From Eutypella sp. D-1 (Eukaryota; Ascomycota; Sordariomycetes; Xylariales; Diatrypaceae): a DNA stretch of 64,000 nt. Every line of letters begins with the position of its first letter. Positions within the stretch are counted from its first letter, which is position 1. The stretch lies in NCBI GenBank assembly GCA_023313575.1, contig JAJTTP010000005.1, positions 1-64,000 on the forward strand, read 5' to 3'. The position numbers were made by a program, and so were the translations under genes. The notes under the pieces were generated by a model that ran no database searches, had not been told where the DNA came from, and saw only the letters and a list, made by a program, of their open reading frames with translations. Positions 47,501-59,782 of the stretch are shown here, piece by piece.

Positions 47501-49308
47501 TCGGCAGCCAGTGTCCACGTGAAGGTAATCAACGACGTGGCAGCCAGTACGCAGATAGCTAGATCTTTAGCGTCGCTCTTATGTACCAAGATAATTGTAG
47601 TTAATAATTCTCACGGAGTAGTCAGTCAGGCCGGTCTCTATGTGCTGGGGCAATGGGGCATGTCGGATCGTGAGTTTCACTGTCGTCGTTTCTCATCTAA
47701 CCGTCCCAAGCTGTTGCACGCACTTCAGAGAGGCAAGGGTCGGTCAACCTAGACCGGCGCCGTGGAAATGACTACTTTTACGTATGCTTGTGTCGACACG
47801 ATAGCTAGGTACTACAAGTATGGTGTGCAGTTGCATTGATGTCCGTTGGTGGAAGACGGAATTGGCCATGATGACCCATCCATGGCGGAGAAGTGCGTCG
47901 AAGGTGGATAGCGCCCCTACTGCCCCTGTACCCTGCCCCTATCCCCTGCCCCTTGACCCTTGACCCTTGTCCGGCTCGCTCGTGGTCTAGTGGTTTGCAA
48001 TTTGGTGGTCCATTGTCCACAGTTACTCTCTACCTAGGTACCTACGAAATAGGTATATACATATTGCGGCACTACGAAGGATGTACTGGAGAGATATGTA
48101 TGCATTCTAGATCCACCTGACTAATCCCAGTTGAGACTTCTGCGCCCTCTCCACCCGCCCGTCTCCCTCCTCCCCTCCACCGCAGATTGCTCCTTAGCAG
48201 GTACATCATCTTTATGTACCTACACGCCCAGATCTTGCGTACATAATCTACATAGCTTGGTCTGATTTCGGCCTGGTCGAGGCCGCATAGAAGCGCCACG
48301 CGCCTATAGCATAATACCAGTTGATAGATACTATATAGCCTTACCTGCATGCATGCCTATTTGTAAGTACTTAGGGCTAGGAGTACGTATACGCTTGAGA
48401 GGAAGAAAGGTGGAAGGACTTTAGTTCCCTGTATCACGCAGGGTTCATTCGATCTCACCTATGAAGGATGGATGTACTTCATAGTGCAGGTGTATACCAG
48501 GGCAGTAAAAGAGCGCCCCGTCCGTCCTCACTATCTTCCCCCATAACCTCCCCATGTCTCTCTTGTCTTGGGGTCGCAATTCGTTACTTCGGTCTGTCTA
48601 CCTAGGTACAATACTACTAACGTTATGGGGACTTTTTAAACCCGGTTGCGCGTGCCGTACCCGCCTTTATAAACGCAGACTCGCACAAGAAGGTACCCAG
48701 CTAAGATACCTCACAATGAGGTATATCATCATATATGTACATAATAATGTACCTGACTTATGGTACTCTTCCTTCCAAGGTTACATCCAGTATCCAGCAC
48801 TTAGGGCCCTGCGCGTGTGCATCCGCGCTGCCCACTTAGTACGTACTCGCGCATATTCAGATACTCCTACCGACTCGGCTGGGTACTTGAAGGTTGTTTC
48901 GGTTCATATCAATTGCTTATGTATCTACTACTACAAGAAGGGTTAATAGATACCTACCTGGGTATAGGCTACCTTAGTAGGGTATTACACTTATTCACCA
49001 TGCTCGTCGTAGCCCTTCACCTTCTGACAACCTTGAACTATTCCCTCTCTTTCCATTTCCAATTTCGTTCCCTGGAATCCATTATGGTGGCGTGGGCTTA
49101 TAGTTGACGATAGGTGATAAGTGGCTTTACGGATCTATAAACTTAACTTGAAGGAAGTTTCGTTATAACTTCTTTTCAACTAACACCCACCCCTTTCTCT
49201 GCCTGCTTACTAGCTGCCGCGCGCGCCTACGTCGCAACGTCACTTACCAGCCGATAAATATCAGATAAATATCAGATTAACTACGTAGGCAATTAGCTGA
49301 GATACTAT

Positions 49309-49328
49309 ATCTATCTATCTATCTATCT
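49309..49328. repeat. ATCT microsatellite
   Basis: Five tandem ATCT units in non-coding DNA. Confidence 0.8.
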
Positions 49329-50671
49329 GATATATTTTTCCCCTGTTTCTTTTGGGGATAACCACTTGCCTGGTAACCACCACCCCTCCTTCCCCCCTCT
49401 CACATTCTCTCACCCGAAATTGTGAGAGTTCTGACAGACGCAGCATAATCGCGCGTCAAATTCTCAAGCGCCAGCCAGCCAGAGCCAGCAATCGGCAAGT
49501 GGGGGGTTTTTCTTTGGGCAAAACAGGGACGCAAGGAAGGAATCCCAGCAGAAAAGAAGGGACGTGGGAATTCAGAACCGCGAGAAAACAAAAAGGGAAG
49601 AGAAGAACGAAGGAGAAAAGAAAAATTAGAGCTCGAAGTATTTGCATCGTGGGCAGGGCCAGCGCGATAAAATCTTTCTCTCACTCACTTTTCCTCTTTC
49701 TCGGTCTCAGTCTCTCTAAGGACTGTTTTCTTTTCTTACAAGCTAGGGTGTTTCTTCCAAGTCCTACCTGTTTTTGGCAAACGTTTCAATCCTCCTTCTT
49801 CTTTTGCCTAGCTACGAGATCCTTCTGGACAGGAAGCGCTCGCTCGTTAGCTTCTAATTTGTTAGCACATACAACAACTCAAAATTACAACTTCAAATAC
49901 GACAAGGGGGACCACGACATCCACATACGACGCAAAAACGACGAGCGGAAGGCAAGGCGTAAGTGACGGCCGCAGCAGTTTGCAGAGTAACTTCGTACAC
50001 CGCACTGCACCGCACCACACCACAGCTGCACTCCATCTTAACTATACCTTACATGATCAACCCTGAACCCGCAGTTCAGCTAGGGCCAGCTCAGCTGACG
50101 CAGGCAGTCAAAAAGGCGGCTCACGACGCTCGCTCTTGCTGTCGCATATAATTCCTTGCACCCCCCTCCCTTCTCCCCACACGCCTTATCATCACTAGTA
50201 AATTTTCAACATTGGGCAATCCTTCACCGCGCCCTTGCTGCCGCTCCTTTGTCGCCACTCCTTTTGACCTCCCTGACAGGAAGGAATCAAGTCCATATTT
50301 TTTATTTATTTACTTGTGACTTGGTGCAGTCCTTCCTCGACCGTCCCAAATAAGTTGGCGGTGTTAGCCGCTTGGGGAGTTTTCAGAGCAGGCAAAACTG
50401 TATTCTAACCAACGCCAACGACCTATCCGACCTTGCTTCCACTCTCCCACATAGTGGTGGATTCAGGGTGAATTGGGGAAAGGAAAACCAGGTCGCAAGT
50501 TAGCGTCGGCACCAATTAACGCATACAATTGCTATAGCTCAGATGCCAGACACGAGTTGCCAATTATAGAACTACACTAAAAAGTACCAGCCTACCTTTT
50601 CAACAGTGCAAAACAATTAATCTATGCACCTGGCACAGAGACTCTGGTCAGAGGATAATTCCAGCCAAAAC

Positions 50672-52799
50672 ATGGCGAGCTTCACGGCGCTCAACGGCGC
50701 CGAAGCGAAGAGCCCAGACGCCCCCAGTGGAAGCTCGGCCGCTCGACGCGCGGCCTCGGAGGAACGTCCGGACAAGCAGCTCCCTGTACCGGAATCGAAG
50801 GGTGGCGAAGGGCCAACGAGCCAACGAGAGCATTGGACCAGTCGGGGTCCGGAGGGGGCCTCCCACCAACCGGCAAACTATCCTGATGCCGAGATGACAT
50901 CTCACAAGCGCAAAAGGTCCGGTTCACCTGAACCCACGAGAGAACCCCAGAGCAGACTGGAGCAGCCTGCCGAATCACGTGACACGTACTCGACACCTCG
51001 GCGAGGACGGGATTATAGGTCATATGGAGAGGAGAGACGGGAGCCTCCCGATATGTGGTATGCGCAACAGGGTCGGGAGGATCGGGTTGCTTACGACCAA
51101 CAGGCTTCGGCTGGCACGGTACCCCCGCAGACCGATGAGCAAGCAGGAGATACGCATCGACGAGGGACGAGCCAGGTGGATTCCCAGCATGAATATCCCG
51201 CCACGAGCCCCGACGGCGACGACAACCCAAGTATTTATGGAGGGTCATACACTCCTGATGGCCGTAGGGATGCTGTCGTGTCAGATCCGAAGAAGAGAAA
51301 GCGCAATTTCAGTAATAGAACGAAGACGGGCTGTCTGACGTGCCGGAAAAGGAAAAAGAAGTGTGATGAGGCTAAACCTGAGTGTAAGTTGGCTGAAGTG
51401 TCCAGGCGAATGCCGGTCGGTTACTAATTATATGGGTAGGCTCCAATTGTGTCCGTGGCGGGTTTATCTGTCAAGGATACCCAAACCAGCGAGGCTATCA
51501 GAAGATGGAGAACAAGCCGTCTGCGGTCCCGCTCGAGTCCAAGGACCCTAGCTACGTTCCTCCCGGGGCTTATGGCATGCCTCAATCCCAGCCGGGCAAT
51601 TATTCCAACCAACCACCACCGGCGCAGAAACGGGATTCACAGCCTCCTTACCGCGGGCAACCTCTTCGTATAGACACACCTCAGGGCCGGCCCGTCTTGA
51701 CAGATGATGATCGGCAGACGGCGTCAACGATTCCCAGCGCATCCGTTGCGAGTCCCGACAACAAACTGTCAGCCCTCTCTGCTTACCCCTCCAACGCATT
51801 CCCGACTCCGATTAGCGCTGTCAGTTCCGTGCAGGCCAACTCTCTGCCGACTCCTTTAAGTTCTGTGGATCGGCCAAAGGAGTACCCGAGAGTGCCGCCT
51901 CTCCACGACCTCACCCGTACCGATCCGGAAACACCACACCCTGGTTCCCTGCCGCAGATCAACATCCTCCACCCTACGCGAACCAGCAGTCCGATGGCTC
52001 ACCCACCACCACCACCGCCGCCACCACCGCCTCCTCCGAGTAGCAACCCGCAAGTCGCAGCTCAGCTTGCACTCTCGCACCCATTCCCTAGTGGTAGACA
52101 GCCAACACAAAAAGAGATGATGTTGCAAGGCCGAGAGTATCACCCATTTCACCGCGAGTTGATGTTGGAACGCCAGAGATGTAGCGCTGCGTGTTGGAGG
52201 TTCAACAACTCAACAAACCCAAACACGGGCGTCTCGGGAGTCGAACGGTCGCGTCTCTTCCGGGAGATACTGAACCCAACCGAGCCAATCAATGTATCGC
52301 CGCAAGAGGCCTCCCCGGTCACTCACGTGGGTCGTGTCGGGACGGATGTGGTCGTAGAGGCTCCGTTCACCTGCGACTATGGGTACAACCTCACCATCGG
52401 AAACAACGTCTTCATCGGTCGTAACTGCACGATCATCGACCCCATGGAGATCAAAATCGGCAACAACTGTTACATTGGGCCGAACGTGAGTCTCTTCGGC
52501 GCTACCCTACACACTGACCCGAAGCGACGGCAGGGCAGTAGGAGCGCACACGTCGGCAGCCCTATTATCATCGAGGAGGACGTATGGATCGGTGGCGGCG
52601 TCATTATCATGCCCGGCCGCAAGATTGGGCGAGGAGCCTCTATAGGTGCGGGCTCAGTCGTCACGCGGGTAAGTACAACAAGGCCATACCAGTCTACACT
52701 ATCATGGATAAGCTACTAACTAGGTTCTAGGACGTCCCATCTTTCACTGTCGTGGCTGGAAACCCCGCTCATGTGTTGAGAGGCGCCACCAGCTTCTAA
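50672..52799 (+). CDS. Zn2Cys6 DNA-binding domain fused to maltose/NodL-type O-acetyltransferase
   Basis: Three exons, 50672-51383, 51440-52668 and 52731-52799, give 669 residues in phase. An in-frame ATG at 50624 would add 16. The first 210 residues are disordered and Ser/Pro/Glu-rich. A complete zinc cluster follows at about 220-250: GCLTCRKRKKKCDEAKPEC, then SNCVRGGFIC, with the 56-bp intron falling at its fourth Cys codon. A Pro-rich linker has a run of about 13 Pro near residues 423-437. The Mac domain (FHRELMLERQRC, LLRRYN-like helix) starts near 460. A left-handed beta-helix of hexapeptide repeats follows (NLTIGNNVFIGRNCTI, KIGNNCYIGPNV), with the likely catalytic His in GATLHTDPKR. 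The end is VVAGNPAHVLRG. The enzyme part would transfer acetyl from acetyl-CoA to a sugar hydroxyl; the DNA-binding part suggests nuclear location. Confidence 0.9.
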
Positions 52800-53324
52800 G
52801 CATCTCCCCTTTTTACTTGCTTTTCTTTATTGCAAGGAACATCTATGCTTATCACGTCTCGTTCCATCTATCCTGCCTTATGTTCATGATCCGCTATGAT
52901 ACCCAACGCCATGTTTGCCACGTTACTTTTTTTTTTTTTTACATTTTCTATTCCTATCTATCTGCTGGCCATGTACAAACATTTACCATCTATCTACATT
53001 ACATTACGCCTGTACTGTCTCGTAATGCGGTACTCGGTTTGACCTTTCGCCCCAGCTTTTTTTTCCCGCTCAGGGAAATCCCCCCTTGCGCCACGACAGA
53101 GCAGGCGGTGTAAGGACTGTGATCTTGCAGAACTCGGGCGCCATTTATTTGTGACGATTACGGGCTGGCGGATCTAGAGGCATTTTGGTTTATTTCTCTT
53201 TTTATTATACCAACTGCGCGCGGCATCTTTTCCCGCCCTAACCGTTCCGAGGCCGTATCCTCTGTTGACTCGGAGGGATGAAACTCGGGACGGCCGGAGA
53301 AGGGCCGGAAAAGAGATAGATATC

Positions 53325-53362
<38 letters not shown>

Positions 53363-54811
53363 CGTACACACAGCCATAGAAAGAAAACAAATAATCGGGC
53401 GGATTGTGACATATATACATATTATATACATATTCCAGCTAGCTTACTTGGTGCAATTATATACATATATATCTAGAATCTATCCTCACTTTCACAAATG
53501 GCTTGATCAGATGAGTTCCCTCATGTCGGTAGTGATGGGACTTGAAACTATGTATTACTCCATAGTGCTGCCTTCATACTTCATACACGGATTTTGATGC
53601 GTAGCGAGATCCGCACGATTTGGGCGGGCGGGTCTTGTATGTAAATCCTATCCCGAATGGGCAAGAGCCCGAGGGCGGCGCGCGGCCGAGAATAAAGGGT
53701 AAGCAGGACGCACCGGCGGCGGGGCGCGGCTATTGCGGCGATCGCTTAAGATGGTCTGTGTATGTACGAAGTGCATGTACTTATTGTGTCAGATACTTAT
53801 GATGTAAGTAAGCAAGTACCAGGATAACTGTATGTACCTACTATCATAACAGGCAGACTACCTACATATATAGTAAGAGGCCGTCGGCATTTGTTTACAA
53901 AATCTTATGGATCAGTTCGGTAACTATCCGTACCTGCAGCGAGGCAATAAGATATTACGATGTGCTAACCTGAAAGTTACCCGTCTCAAGTAGATATCCG
54001 GGCCGCCCCATGAGGTACAGTAATTACACCAGAGAGGGTGGCAGTCAGCCAGAGCACTGGGGTGAAGAAGCGCCGGTAAAATCCGAAACGAACCTCCTAA
54101 CATAGTACACAGATGGCTGGGGTACCACCTGGATAACTCCGAAGCGTACGGAGTTCACCTCGCACATACCTTATGGAGATACTTATACATGCATGGCTTG
54201 GTACTCACGGGTATCTAGCCTAGGACTTGATACCTGAAGAGGCCTAGCCGGCGAGGCAGGCTAATAAGCGACTGGCGACCTTCGGATGAGATGCGCCGAA
54301 GAGGCAAAGACGCGCATCGCGTACTCGCTTATTGCATTACTTCAAGTATGCATATATACCGGTATGCACCGATACTTAATTGTGTTAAGTTAGGAATATA
54401 ACCCACGAGATCCGGCAAGGCACCATATAAATCACGTACTATTATATAAAGGTAACCTCTCTGTACAGGCAGACATATTGGCAGTTTTCGTGTACGCGCG
54501 CTTGAACCCTTTCGCCTATTCCCTATCCCCTGATGCCGCGCTCTACCTACCCTCGATAGGTAACAGCCCATTAAATTCAATTCCGCCCGATCTTTTTAAT
54601 GGGTCCCGGGCGGATTTCTTAACACGACAAACGCTAAGCCATATTACGGTTAGTTGTAACCTGCCTGAATTGATCAGATGGAGTACAATAATAAGCACTA
54701 GCTGACTGGCTGGACTGGTTAGCGGTTGCACCCATTTTACCGCTGACCCTGGTTAACGGGGTGGACTGGCATTATAAGCACCTATAAGACATTTTATTCT
54801 TAACGCTAATT
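52800..54811. other. intergenic between acetyltransferase fusion and tRNA-Pro
   Basis: No gene supported. Contains a T-run near 52927-52940, a TA dinucleotide array at 53331-53356, a short GC-rich patch near 53680-53750 and scattered GTACGAAGTAC/GTACCT words. Confidence 0.5.
53331..53356. repeat. TA dinucleotide array
   Basis: Thirteen perfect TA units in non-coding DNA. Confidence 0.9.
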
Positions 54812-54900
54812 GCCCGGATGGTCTAGAGGTATGATTCTCGCTTTGGGTTGTTCTGTCTTCAGCATGCGAGAGGTCCCCGGTTCGATCCCGGGTTCGGGCC
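54812..54900 (+). tRNA. tRNA-Pro (anticodon UGG) with 17-nt intron
   Basis: The 7-bp acceptor stem pairs GCCCGGA with TTCGGGC (one G-U). The A box TGGTCTAGAGG and B box GGTTCGATCCC are present. The anticodon stem CTCGC/GCGAG encloses a loop reading TTTGGG, then a 17-nt intron at 54848-54864, then T38. Anticodon TGG lies at 54844-54846. Intron position after base 37 matches known fungal tRNA-Pro(UGG). A 23-T run downstream provides the Pol III terminator. Confidence 0.95.
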
Positions 54901-55580
54901 CTTCTAATGAAGCATCCCTTCGATTCTCTTCTTTTTTTTTTTTTTTTTTTTTTTCCGGATTCCGGTTTTTACGTTAGTATATTCAAATACTATATATACC
55001 ATTAATAATAGGTCCTGCGAAATGTTGCAATTGACTCCTCATTTTTGCTGTATGTATGTGGAAGTCTATCGATCGGTTTGTGATTTTTTTTTCTTTTTCG
55101 ATATATGGTAATGCTCGCATCCGAAGTGACAGACAGGTAACAACACACTTCGGTTCATGTTGAGTGACTAATCTACCCCTTTTTACAATTACAAATAGTC
55201 AATAGAAACAAACCTGTCATAACCTTCATGTATAGCTAATTCCTATAGACATAATTCATGATGGAGTAGCAGACGGCTGTAACAGCCAACCTGTAATATA
55301 CTTTAGGCTAGCTGAATCTATCCTCTTAACACAGACCCCTAAAGTAAACTCTGAAGGGTAGGAAGGCAACCTTTCTTAAAGCCCTGCAAACGCACACAGC
55401 TTTAGTTCGTCAAACAATGATGCACGACGACTCAAAGAAGCAACTGAATGCTTCAAGTTGTTCTGAGGGATGGAGGGGTGTGGCCTTATCATGTATAGGT
55501 AGTATGTCAACTAGTACTTCTCCCCGTCGCTTAGATTAAACATGAAATCCGATTTCCAGACTCACATTTCCACAGCTAGC
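54901..55580. other. intergenic between tRNA-Pro and metalloprotease
   Basis: AT-rich spacer with the tRNA terminator at its left edge; no other feature seen. Confidence 0.5.
54932..54954 (+). terminator. Pol III terminator, T23
   Basis: Uninterrupted run of 23 T starting 32 bp after the tRNA-Pro 3' end; far longer than the 4-6 T normally needed. Confidence 0.8.
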
Positions 55581-56578
55581 TCATTTTCCAGATCGTAGTG
55601 TATGAAACATATCATACATCCGTGTTTCTTGCATCGGTGTAAAGTGCGTCAGGCTATAACGACAATATAGTGTGAGCAAAATTCTCTACCATGGCAAGTT
55701 CATCACCTCGGGTACTTACCAGTCGTGAGAGGAGTAGTCCATGTAGTTATGGATGGGGTCGACGCCCGGCAGGCCCGGGCAAGAGTCCTTCGGTGGGTCC
55801 GAGGGGCACCCGGAGGATGCCTCGCTCTCCGCCGGCGTGTCATCGATCAGATCGCCCTCGCTGGCACAGTCAAAGCCCTCGAACGTGTGAAAAAGCCCAA
55901 ACCAATGCCCGACCTCGTGTGGCGCGGTCTTGCCCTTGTTGTCCGCCTTATCGGGGCCGGCGCCGGCACCGCCGGGCAACGTGTCGGGGTTGAGGTGGCA
56001 GCCGTCGAAGACGTAGTACGAGGTCCCGTTGATCCCGTTGTTGAGAGGGTCCTCATTGGGGAACTCACACCACCCCGTCAGAGTGCCGCCTATCATGCCG
56101 CTGTCGAAGTAGATGTTCAGCTCGTCGTACTTGCCCTGGCGAAGAGCCTTCGCCTTGTCGGCGTGGAGTACGCGGTCTGCCCATTCGTCGTTCACTGTGA
56201 ACGTGGTGTTCTTGACCGTGAACCCAATTCTGTGCGGGGCAAACGCCTCGTTGAGAACTTCCATCTGTATCCGAGTGTCACGTCTTAGCAAGCAAATTAT
56301 TCTCCCGGTAGACCCCGGCACTAGACAAGTAGATCGCGTACCTGATCTTCCAGCATCTTGGCGGTCACCGTGCCCTCCCTTTCGGCGCTCTCGACCACGT
56401 GCAGGTAGGTCGGGATGACCAGGCCAGCATTATCGGCCCGCTTAGCAGAGGCCGGGGTATCCCGCATGGTCCGAGCGAGCTCCCGAAGTTTCGGGCTCGG
56501 CTCGCCTGCTCCGCATGACTGCAGACCGGGCTGCGACGCCCCCAGTGTCGCGCTGATTATGAGCGTCCAAAGCCTCAT
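55581..56578 (-). CDS. secreted M43-type metalloprotease (MEP1-like)
   Basis: Three exons, 56578-56342, 56264-55720 and 55653-55581, give 284 residues in phase. MRLWTLIISATLGASQPGLQ is a probable signal peptide. The catalytic zinc motif HEVGHWFGLFH (HExxHxxGxxH) lies near residue 195. The Met-turn region reads PIHNYMDYSSHDC and the last exon supplies LTHFTPMQETRMYDMF, as expected for pappalysin-like fungal extracellular proteases. Several Cys (GWCEFP, DGCHLNP, GFDCASEGD, SSGCPSDP, DSCPG) fit disulfides of a secreted protein. Family members degrade host or substrate proteins outside the cell and can be virulence or nutrition factors; no pathway role is visible here. Intron 1 has donor GTACGC and acceptor CAG; the splice gives EDQMEVLNEAFAPHRIGF. 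Confidence 0.92.
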
Positions 56579-57583
56579 GTTAAAGCAGGTATAATGATAG
56601 CGCGAGTGCGACTCGATGCTTCTAGATAGATATGCGCTACTCGTCTCTGCACGGTAGATTTATAAAGTTACGCCTTGGAAGACGGTCACGTCCTTTTAGT
56701 TAGGGAAAGGGATTATAGAACGTAGGAGATGCTGATGGGCACCCACTCCTAGTTTTATAGGATAGTTGCTATATTTATATATCCCTGAACTGACACAAGC
56801 ATAAAAAAACCTTCCAAATGCGGTCCTTCTACAACTTACTTTGCATAACATCGCGAGAATTGCCAATTGGTTACGAGGTTCAGAGGGTTGCAAAAGACGG
56901 TGTCCTTTCGGGCCAGACTTGAATAGGGTTAGTATCACGGATTAAAGTGCCTGATCAGACCCAGCACGATTACATACAGGGGTTTTCTAGAAACAAATAC
57001 GAATGACGAACTTGGCAGTGTGGCCCCATGGCCTATCCGTTCTTCTATCGTACGGGTGCCTTTTCTTCACTGTCTGGATATATTCAAGACTACCTCTCTT
57101 ACAACGATCACGAATGTTTGCTAAGTAGAGAGAACATAGGCCTGGCAACGCCCACTGGGTCGACTTACATACATTCAACATACTTTATTTATATAACTAA
57201 TACTGAATATCAGAGAGCTCGGCCCATGCATGCGACTTGGGTAGGTGTATCCAAGGCATGTTGATGCGTTTGATAGGGCCAACTCTACATCGTTATAGGG
57301 TGATACCTGTATGTTGAGAGATGAGTATACGATGCTGGGCTCGCATGTCTCTGAACATGCACGTGTGTTACTCCTGACTGGGAGGTAATGTGCTTCAACG
57401 CATAACTTCAGAGTCACTAACTACATCGTGATAGGGTGGTACCAGTAGCAATAAGGCATGGCTTTTAATTGATGGGCAATGGTGAGCATCCAATAGATTG
57501 GAACTGTACAGTAGACATCATCGACCACTCGACCTTACGTCCAACTATAGTCACGACCACCCTGGTTCATCTCACCCACCCTA
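56579..57583. other. intergenic between metalloprotease and GH79
   Basis: Promoter of the metalloprotease and 3' space of the GH79 gene. No other feature supported. Confidence 0.5.
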
Positions 57584-59782
57584 TTACTCCAGATAGACCA
57601 GCACAGCCTCTGTGGCGCCAACTCTGACACTCGCCCGGCCGCCGGCATCGACAACGACATCCTCGAGCGTCTCGTCACCGGTGACCTCGCAGGTTCCGTC
57701 GGCGAAGGTCTGGCCGCCCCATGTAGGGAGCTGACCCTGATCCTGGCGGGAGGTGGCGCTCGGCGCCGTGAGTCGGCGCGCTTTCAGCGTCTCCCCAGCC
57801 GCGGATGCCAGTCCCTGGAGATCAAAGGTCTGCGCGCCCCGCGTCCCCGACCCGCTGTAGTAGTCCGAGTTGAAGAGGAGCACGCGCAGGGGCGCCCCCG
57901 ATTCCGAAAATGCCGCGTACGCCGCATATGCGCCGTCGCCTCCGTCCAGCGCCGTCATCTTCGATGCGTGCGCCAGGAAGGCCGTTGCTGCTGTGGCGCC
58001 GTAGTACGGCGCGCCCATGCTGTATCTATTTTTTAATTTTCAGGATTCGTCAGCACGTTGGGGGCGCGAGCAATGCAAGCAGTCAATGAGAAAAGGGGTC
58101 CGAGGGTGGGGCGGGTACCCGGGAGATACAATTGATGAGTAGTAGTTAAACTAAAACTGTCTCACGGAGAATGAGGGGTGGCGGACTTTCTCTTACCTTC
58201 CCCAGAAGCAGTACTGGCAATTACCGACGGTGCCGTGGTGGAAGTAAACCCGCGAGATGCCGGTATACACAGCACGGAGCACGTAGTCCATAGTCCAGAG
58301 AGCCGCGCCAAAAGTGGGTGACACGCCGGCGGCCCCGCCTCCTGACACTACACGGGTATAAAATCAGTCAGCCCATCTACTCAGTTCCCACTACCCAAGC
58401 CCCTGACGCCGTCGTCTCCTCACTCACCGGAGTTTGTCTCGCCCAGCACGTACGGTTTCCCCTCGGCGAGAACCGCGGCGACGTCGACCTCGAACCGGGA
58501 CCTCACATTGGACGAGGTACCGGCGTGGCTTAGCAAACCCTGCACGCTGCCTCCTGGATAGTTGTGGTGTGCATAGGTAGCCACTTGCGCCTTGACGCTT
58601 GCGTTCTGCTTCGCGATGAGCTGCGCTGCGCCCCATTTTGGCGGACTATCGTTCCAGTTGCCGGCCTGTATATTTACAGTCAGTGTCAGTTGCAGTGGTA
58701 AACATGGCTCAGCATCTTTACTGAGTATGTCATAGTATCGGGGTGTATGGTTGTGTGTGATTGTATTTTATTGATAACATTGTTTAGATAAAGGGGCTAT
58801 GTTCCGAGAGGAGTTCTTAAGTTTCCAGGGGCCTCACGGAACGATATGATGGAATATTAGGGTTATGAAAGTGTGAGGACCTTCACATACCTGAATTAAG
58901 CCCTCTCTACCTATGGCCTGCCCCACGGCGAGGTGCCAGTTATTCTGTGATGCTGCATCTAGCTCAGGCGACCACCCGTTTCGAGCGATGGGCTGAACGG
59001 GGGATCGATCATAGTCTATATAGGACCGGGAAGTGTAAGCTGGTTGCCACTACGCATGAGATTTCAAGAACGGGAGGGAGGCGTGATTCATGAAACGTAA
59101 TTAGGGTGATGGATTACGCACACTCTGGCTCGTTCCCGAGCTCGAGTGCGAGCAGGCGATCTCCGACTTCAGCCACCGCCTTTTTAGCGGCATCGATTGT
59201 GTTAGCAAGCTGGTTACGCCCGCGGTTGAGGCCGACGACGACACTGCCGCCGTACGAACCGGCGAGAGTTAAAAACCGCGGGCCGTAGACTAGGTCCATG
59301 GGCGCATCGCGCGGGTCCGCCACGCTATACACCACGTACGCGGACGTCGCCGCGTCGTATAAAGCCCGGTCTTGCGTGGTGCCCCCGATCCGAATCGGGG
59401 GCCACGACCCACTCAGCTCGCGCCAGTTCGAGAGGCATTGCTCCGTCGCCGTCACGTTCGTGAAGTATGACGGAAAGGCGAAAAACTCGAAGCTATAAAT
59501 AGGGGTCGGGTGTTAGCAGGAGATATCTACCCCTTTTTCCTTTGATGTACTACCTGGGAGCTTCGCCTCCTATTATGGAGCAGGAGAGTGCACGGAGTCA
59601 GGCTGCATTATCCGGTGGGGTTCTGATCTGGGGAAAACTTACGATATACCTACGGGCGCTGGGTCGACAGGCGCATACTTATAACTGCCCTCTCCAGATT
59701 TGCTAGGGACAGTGAATGTAATCGCGGCTGCAACTGTAGTTGCAGTGGCTTGTGCGATCAACGCTCTCAAGAGGAAATGCAT
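57584..59782 (-). CDS. secreted GH79 beta-glucuronidase-like glycoside hydrolase
   Basis: Six exons: 59782-59643, 59492-59122, 59015-58891, 58665-58428, 58341-58197 and 58019-57584. They give 484 residues in phase. MHFLLRALIAQATATTVAAA forms the signal peptide. The core begins with PVGISFEFFAFPSYF and PIRIGGTTQDRALYD. LELGNEPE places the acid/base Glu, and PYVLGETNSG the nucleophile Glu. The TIM-barrel end reads GISRVYFHHGTVGNCQYCFW. The C-terminal part (from MGAPYYGATAA) is the beta-sandwich domain found in GH79 (Glyco_hydro_79C). Known family members cleave glucuronic acid or 4-O-methyl-glucuronic acid from arabinogalactan and similar glycans outside the cell. All five introns have GT-AG ends and each splice restores family-like sequence. 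It is next to another secreted hydrolase in the same orientation. Confidence 0.92.

Larger units (their letters stand above)
44181..50671. other. gene-free block, part 2, AT-richer, palindrome motifs
   Basis: No gene supported. AT-rich around 44.2-45.5 kb, with the CTAGGTAC array at 44381-44404, a 10-bp repeat at 44505-44530 and many GTACCTA/TAGGTA words to 49.0 kb. The last roughly 800 bp (49.9-50.67 kb) is pyrimidine-rich and probably the promoter and leader of the next gene. The open frame 49352-49966 (+) is low-complexity. Confidence 0.45.

Noticed and set aside
49352..49966. 204-codon frame upstream of the acetyltransferase fusion
   Set aside because: Composition-driven, Arg/Ser/Lys-rich, overlapping pyrimidine-rich promoter or leader DNA.
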